From: Ardenticatenales bacterium
Lineage (GTDB): Bacteria; Chloroflexota; Anaerolineae; Ardenticatenales; Ardenticatenaceae
Direction of reading: 5' to 3'
Length of the DNA stretch: 44,211 bases
NCBI GenBank assembly: GCA_020634795.1
Contig: JACKAZ010000017.1
Coordinates: 1 to 44,211, forward strand
The notes under the pieces are model-generated. The model worked only from the letters and a program-made list of their open reading frames with translations, was not told the DNA's origin and searched no databases. Shown in pieces: positions 41,086 through 44,211 of the stretch. The first letter of the stretch is position 1. Every line of letters starts with the position of its first letter. The position numbers and the translations under genes are program-made.

Positions 41086-42825
41086 ATGGAACTTTATGAA
41101 TATTTGCGGATCATCCGCCGCCGTTGGTGGTTGATCCTCTTAGTTGTAGCAATAGGTGCGGGCACTGCTTTCTACTTTCTCAGTCAGCAGCCCCCGCGCT
41201 ACGAGAGCCGTGCCACGCTGCTTCTTAGTCCCTCGCTCACCAGAGAAGCGCTGCTTGGAGAGGCGAACGCACGCATTGGGACGGCTGTGCTCGCCCAGAC
41301 CTATGCGCGATACTTAGAGACCCGTGCTTTCGCCGAAATGGTTGTGGAAGCGGAGGGACTGCCTGTGTCCGCGAATGAATTCTCGGGTGCGGTCGAAGCG
41401 AATTTGGTACAGGGAACTCTCTTCTTCGAAATCAGCGCAGTCAGTGAGAATCCAGAACTGGCGCAGCAACTTGCGAGCGCTGCCTCAAACTATTTCGTGC
41501 AAGAGGTGGTGCGCCAGCAGCAAGAGATCCAACGGTTACGCGAGACGGCGACCAAACTCGATAGCGGTCAAGCGCTTCTCCAGGAAACACTTGCCAACGA
41601 GCGCTCCTATTACGAAGCCTCCATCCCACGGCTACGTGAGGAACTCGACGGGTTGATGGGTGAAACGCCTTCCGCTGAGCGGGATAGCGCGATCTCCGCC
41701 CTTCAACGGCGCTTGAGTGAGCAAGAGGATCGGCTTCTGCGCATCTTGAGCGATCAGGTTGCGTTAGCCGACTCCCCTGCCGATACCTCTACAGTTGATA
41801 CGGTGACGATCGTTGAAGAGGCGACGTTGCCCACCCGTCCGTTGGATTCGGGCGCGGCGAGCAGTCTGCTCTTCACCATTGCCAGCACGGCCGTGCTGGG
41901 CCTCGCGCTCGCCTTTGGGTTGGAGTACCTCGACTTCACGATCAAGAGTCCTGAAGATTTAGAGGCGATGTATGGTGCGCCAACGTTGGGTGTGTTGCGA
42001 GCGATGGGACGGGATGCAAGCTCAAGAAACCTAGTTGTGTTGGACGACCCCCGTGGTTCTATTGCGGAGGCATTTAGGGTGCTTCGAACGAATCTCCAGT
42101 TCAGCAGCCCCGAGACACCACTCCGCAGCCTCGTTGTCACAAGCGCAGGCCCTTCCGAGGGTAAAACACTGACTTCCACCAATCTGGCGCTGGTGATGGC
42201 ACAAGCGGGACGCACCGTCATTCTGGTGGATGCCGATCTCCGACGCCCTTCGGTTCATAAGCGACTGAATCTGAGCAACGAGAAGGGGTTTACCTCGCTT
42301 CTCGTTGCCGACCATCCGGACGATCCCGATGTAATCGCTGAGCATCTCCAGCCAGGCCCTCACGAGCATATGTTTGTACTGACGAGTGGGCCGATTCCCC
42401 CCAACCCGGCGGAATTGTTGAGTATGGTTCGCACGCGTGCCCTTGCCAGTATGCTCACCACGCTAGCTGACATCGTAATTTTCGATACCCCCCCGGTGGC
42501 CACCGTCACCGACGCCGCAATCCTCGCGAGCTTTGTTGATGGTACCCTTCATGTGGTGGCTGCAGGGCAAATCCGGCGTGATCTGGTGCTGAAAGCGCGG
42601 GATACACTGCGGCGCGTGGAGGCGAATGTACTGGGTCCGGTGCTGAACCGGGTACAGCAACAGGATATTGGTTCCTACTATTACTACTATTATTACGGAT
42701 CGAACTATACTAATGATAGCCCAACTGATGGGGAAGGCGCATCGGACCGTCAACTAAAGCCTCGGACAAACCCTTCGTTTGTCACACGGCTGCGTCGCTT
42801 GCTCCCCGGAAGTGCGACAGAGTGA
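41086..42825 (+). CDS. Polysaccharide co-polymerase with tyrosine autokinase domain (Wzc-like)
   Basis: The 579-residue membrane protein starts MELYEYLRIIRRRWWLILLV, the Wzz-type N-terminal span. An external coiled-coil region runs from about residue 100 to 240. A second span lies near residue 265 (LLFTIASTAVLGLALAFGLE). The cytoplasmic kinase has Walker A SAGPSEGKTLTS near residue 350, Walker A' ILVDADLRRPS and Walker B IVIFDTPPV. A cluster of seven consecutive Tyr lies near the C-terminus (SYYYYYYYGSNY) and is the likely autophosphorylation site. These proteins set chain length and polymerisation of capsule or exopolysaccharide. It has its own promoter and is followed by a nested repeat region, then the ABC permease. 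Confidence 0.92.
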   Translation: MELYEYLRIIRRRWWLILLVVAIGAGTAFYFLSQQPPRYESRATLLLSPSLTREALLGEANARIGTAVLAQTYARYLETRAFAEMVVEAEGLPVSANEFSGAVEANLVQGTLFFEISAVSENPELAQQLASAASNYFVQEVVRQQQEIQRLRETATKLDSGQALLQETLANERSYYEASIPRLREELDGLMGETPSAERDSAISALQRRLSEQEDRLLRILSDQVALADSPADTSTVDTVTIVEEATLPTRPLDSGAASSLLFTIASTAVLGLALAFGLEYLDFTIKSPEDLEAMYGAPTLGVLRAMGRDASSRNLVVLDDPRGSIAEAFRVLRTNLQFSSPETPLRSLVVTSAGPSEGKTLTSTNLALVMAQAGRTVILVDADLRRPSVHKRLNLSNEKGFTSLLVADHPDDPDVIAEHLQPGPHEHMFVLTSGPIPPNPAELLSMVRTRALASMLTTLADIVIFDTPPVATVTDAAILASFVDGTLHVVAAGQIRRDLVLKARDTLRRVEANVLGPVLNRVQQQDIGSYYYYYYYGSNYTNDSPTDGEGASDRQLKPRTNPSFVTRLRRLLPGSATE

Positions 42826-42858
42826 GTGGATAGTGCCAAAGGCTAGCAGTAATTGCTA

Positions 42859-43186
42859 ATACCAATCTTATAGACCATAACGCATAATGGTTAGGGTTCA
42901 CGGCCGAGGTGCGGGGGATTAGATATCCCCGCTGGGGCCAACAGGCTTGCCTTCGCAGGCAGGCCCCACCAACGCAGTTATCGTTGGGGTGTGTTTCATT
43001 TGAGTGGGTGGTTCACTCACGAATCGGACACATCGCCTTGCGCTGAATTTATAAGGCCAGAATCATGCCGCTCTCTATTTCTATCTTTATCTCTCAATGA
43101 GGTAAGCTAGATCGCCAGCGATACCTCGTTTGAAACACACCCTTATCGTTGTCTTGCATTGCACAATCAACGATCAGATTTGGCAT
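42859..43186. repeat. MITE-like element, copy 8, interrupted by a second element
   Basis: The left end is AATACCAATCTTATAGACC and the right end GCACAATCAACGATCAG then ATTTGGCAT. The palindromic middle is recognisable (GGGGGATTAGATATCCCCGC, GGCTTGCCTTCGCAGGC). It is split by a 156-base element at 42987-43142. Confidence 0.75.
42978..43151. mobile_element. 156-base miniature element with 12-bp inverted ends and 9-bp target duplication
   Basis: The element spans 42987-43142. Its ends are GGGTGTGTTTCA and TGAAACACACCC, a perfect 12-bp inverted repeat. Both sides carry TTATCGTTG (42978-42986 and 43143-43151), a 9-bp target duplication. It has no reading frame, so it is a non-autonomous element moved by a transposase elsewhere. 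The insertion lies inside MITE-like copy 8, so it is younger than that copy. Confidence 0.88.
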
Positions 43187-43355
43187 AAGAAATTTGGACA
43201 GCCGTCGATTTTGCCATCTATTGCAGCAAATCTCTCATGATATACGTTGACAAAATACTTCCCCAAAACGTTCATTTGATGGTCGTCAGCGGTGGTGGTT
43301 CACACGTATCTATAGTGACTAGTCCCCATGCGCTTCTTGGAGGTCTCTTCCAATC

Positions 43356-44211
43356 ATGGCGGTAGATGCATCGGCGGGCCAGCCGCCTCGAGCGCGTGAT
43401 ACTAATCCCGCACCCCCCGTCGAAACGACCATCATTGAGCCGCCCTCTGGCTGGCGGCTGATCGACTGGCGCGAGCTCTGGCGCTATCGCGATCTATTCT
43501 ATTTCTTGGTCTGGCGCGACATTAAAACGCGCTATGCCCAATCGATTCTCGGCATCGGTTGGGCGGTGATCCAGCCAGTCTTTAGTATGATCATTTTTAC
43601 CATTGTCTTTGGTAATTTGGCCAAGGTGAGTTCCGACGGTGTGCCCTACGCCATCTTCAGCTATGCTGCACTCGTGCCGTGGACTTACTTCTCGAGCGCA
43701 TTGACCGGAGCCAGCGGTTCGCTCACGGCGTCGGCGAATATGCTAACGAAGGTCTACTTTCCACGTCTTGTGATTCCTTTGGCACCCGTACTTGGCAAAT
43801 TGGTCGATTTCGGTATCGCACTTATCATCTTGTTTGGGATGATGTTGTGGTTTCAGATCGCGCCCACCATCTGGGCCTTATCACTACCACTGCTCGTACT
43901 GCTGATGATTATGACGGCTGCAGGGATGGGCATGTGGCTAACAGCGCTTTCCGTGCAATATCGCGACATTAACTATGCGATGAGCTTTGCGGTCCAGCTG
44001 TTGATGTACGCGGCACCCGTCGTCTACCCAGCTAGCGCGGTTCCCGACCGATTTCGCCTGCTATATGGCCTCAATCCAATGGCAGGGGTCATCGAAGGCT
44101 TCCGGTCCGCGCTGCTCGGCACCAACCCCATGCCGTGGGATCTGCTCGTCCCAGGCACTATCATGGCGCTGCTGATCTTGGTGAGTGGGGCGCTCTACTT
44201 CCGGCGGATGG
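43356..44211 (+). CDS. ABC-2 type polysaccharide export permease (Wzm-like), 3' end missing
   Basis: From the ATG at 43356 the frame is open for 285 codons to the right edge. It starts MAVDASAGQPPRARDTNPAP with a polar lead of about 30 residues. The family pattern follows: RDLFYFLVWRDIKTRYAQSI, LGIGWAVIQPVFSMIIFTIV, PYAIFSYAALVPWTYFSSAL and YFPRLVIPLAP. The late motif LYGLNPMAGVIEGFRSALLG is diagnostic for the O-antigen/teichoic-acid export permeases. About six spans are expected. It works with an ATPase (Wzt-like) that should lie just beyond the window. GGAGGTC upstream of the ATG is a fair ribosome site. Confidence 0.9.
   Translation, partial: MAVDASAGQPPRARDTNPAPPVETTIIEPPSGWRLIDWRELWRYRDLFYFLVWRDIKTRYAQSILGIGWAVIQPVFSMIIFTIVFGNLAKVSSDGVPYAIFSYAALVPWTYFSSALTGASGSLTASANMLTKVYFPRLVIPLAPVLGKLVDFGIALIILFGMMLWFQIAPTIWALSLPLLVLLMIMTAAGMGMWLTALSVQYRDINYAMSFAVQLLMYAAPVVYPASAVPDRFRLLYGLNPMAGVIEGFRSALLGTNPMPWDLLVPGTIMALLILVSGALYFRRM

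Noticed and set aside
35465..43186. Complete insertion sequence carrying the repeats
   Set aside because: No transposase frame or DDE-type motif was found in or next to any copy.

Overview
The window looks like a chromosomal segment of a GC-rich bacterium, most likely a member of the Chloroflexota. This is inferred from the gene mix and not from a marker gene: paired FHA proteins, a fused ATP sulfurylase/APS kinase, a PSP1-type RicT homologue, a DUF368 transporter, a CpXC-domain protein and many short tandem repeats between genes. No rRNA, tRNA or CRISPR array was found.

Layout. 1-2.1 kb: a LON-domain protein (cut by the window edge), a small membrane protein and an FHA/FHA signalling operon. 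2.2-2.9 kb: a C-rich minisatellite, then a promoter, a structured RNA and a terminator in front of an HNH nuclease gene. 3.5-7.5 kb: a secreted two-domain protein, sat-cysC and aat. 7.6-11.2 kb: a LOG-family hydrolase, a degenerate HisF-like/HisA-like pair bracketed by ~125-bp inverted repeats, a small membrane protein and a GNAT protein. 11.2-13.4 kb: an AAA ATPase/TOPRIM-like pair, a likely defence cassette, inserted at the GNAT gene start; the GNAT 5' end is present on both sides. 13.4-24.6 kb: CpXC protein, MFS exporter plus ArsR-type regulator with a dyad at the promoter, type II topoisomerase subunit A, a methyltransferase, a TfoX-like protein, RicT and DUF368. 24.9-35.2 kb: housekeeping and envelope genes (Nudix, VOC, SurE, polyprenyl sugar-phosphate transferase, thioredoxin-TPR, Pth, a stalk-like secreted protein, a GT4 glycosyltransferase, thioesterase, oxidoreductase). 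35.2-37.2 kb: a gene-free array of palindromic, MITE-like repeats. 37.2-44.2 kb: sodA, then an exopolysaccharide region (broken and intact nucleotide-sugar dehydrogenase genes, epimerase, Wzc-like tyrosine kinase, ABC-2 export permease cut by the window edge).

Genes working together. The polysaccharide genes supply UDP-sugar acids, control of chain length and export. The polyprenyl sugar transferase at 26.8-28.1 kb could start the repeat unit and the DUF368 protein could recycle the lipid carrier. The MFS gene and ArsR-type regulator form a self-contained regulated unit. The AAA/TOPRIM pair overlaps by ATGA and its last stop overlaps the GNAT start, so the cassette reads straight through into the host gene.

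The most unusual points are the structured RNA upstream of the HNH gene, the HisA/HisF pair that has lost its catalytic aspartates and sits between inverted repeats, the insertion that rebuilt the GNAT 5' end, the families of seven-base tandem repeats, and a nested pair of miniature elements with a clear 9-bp target duplication.
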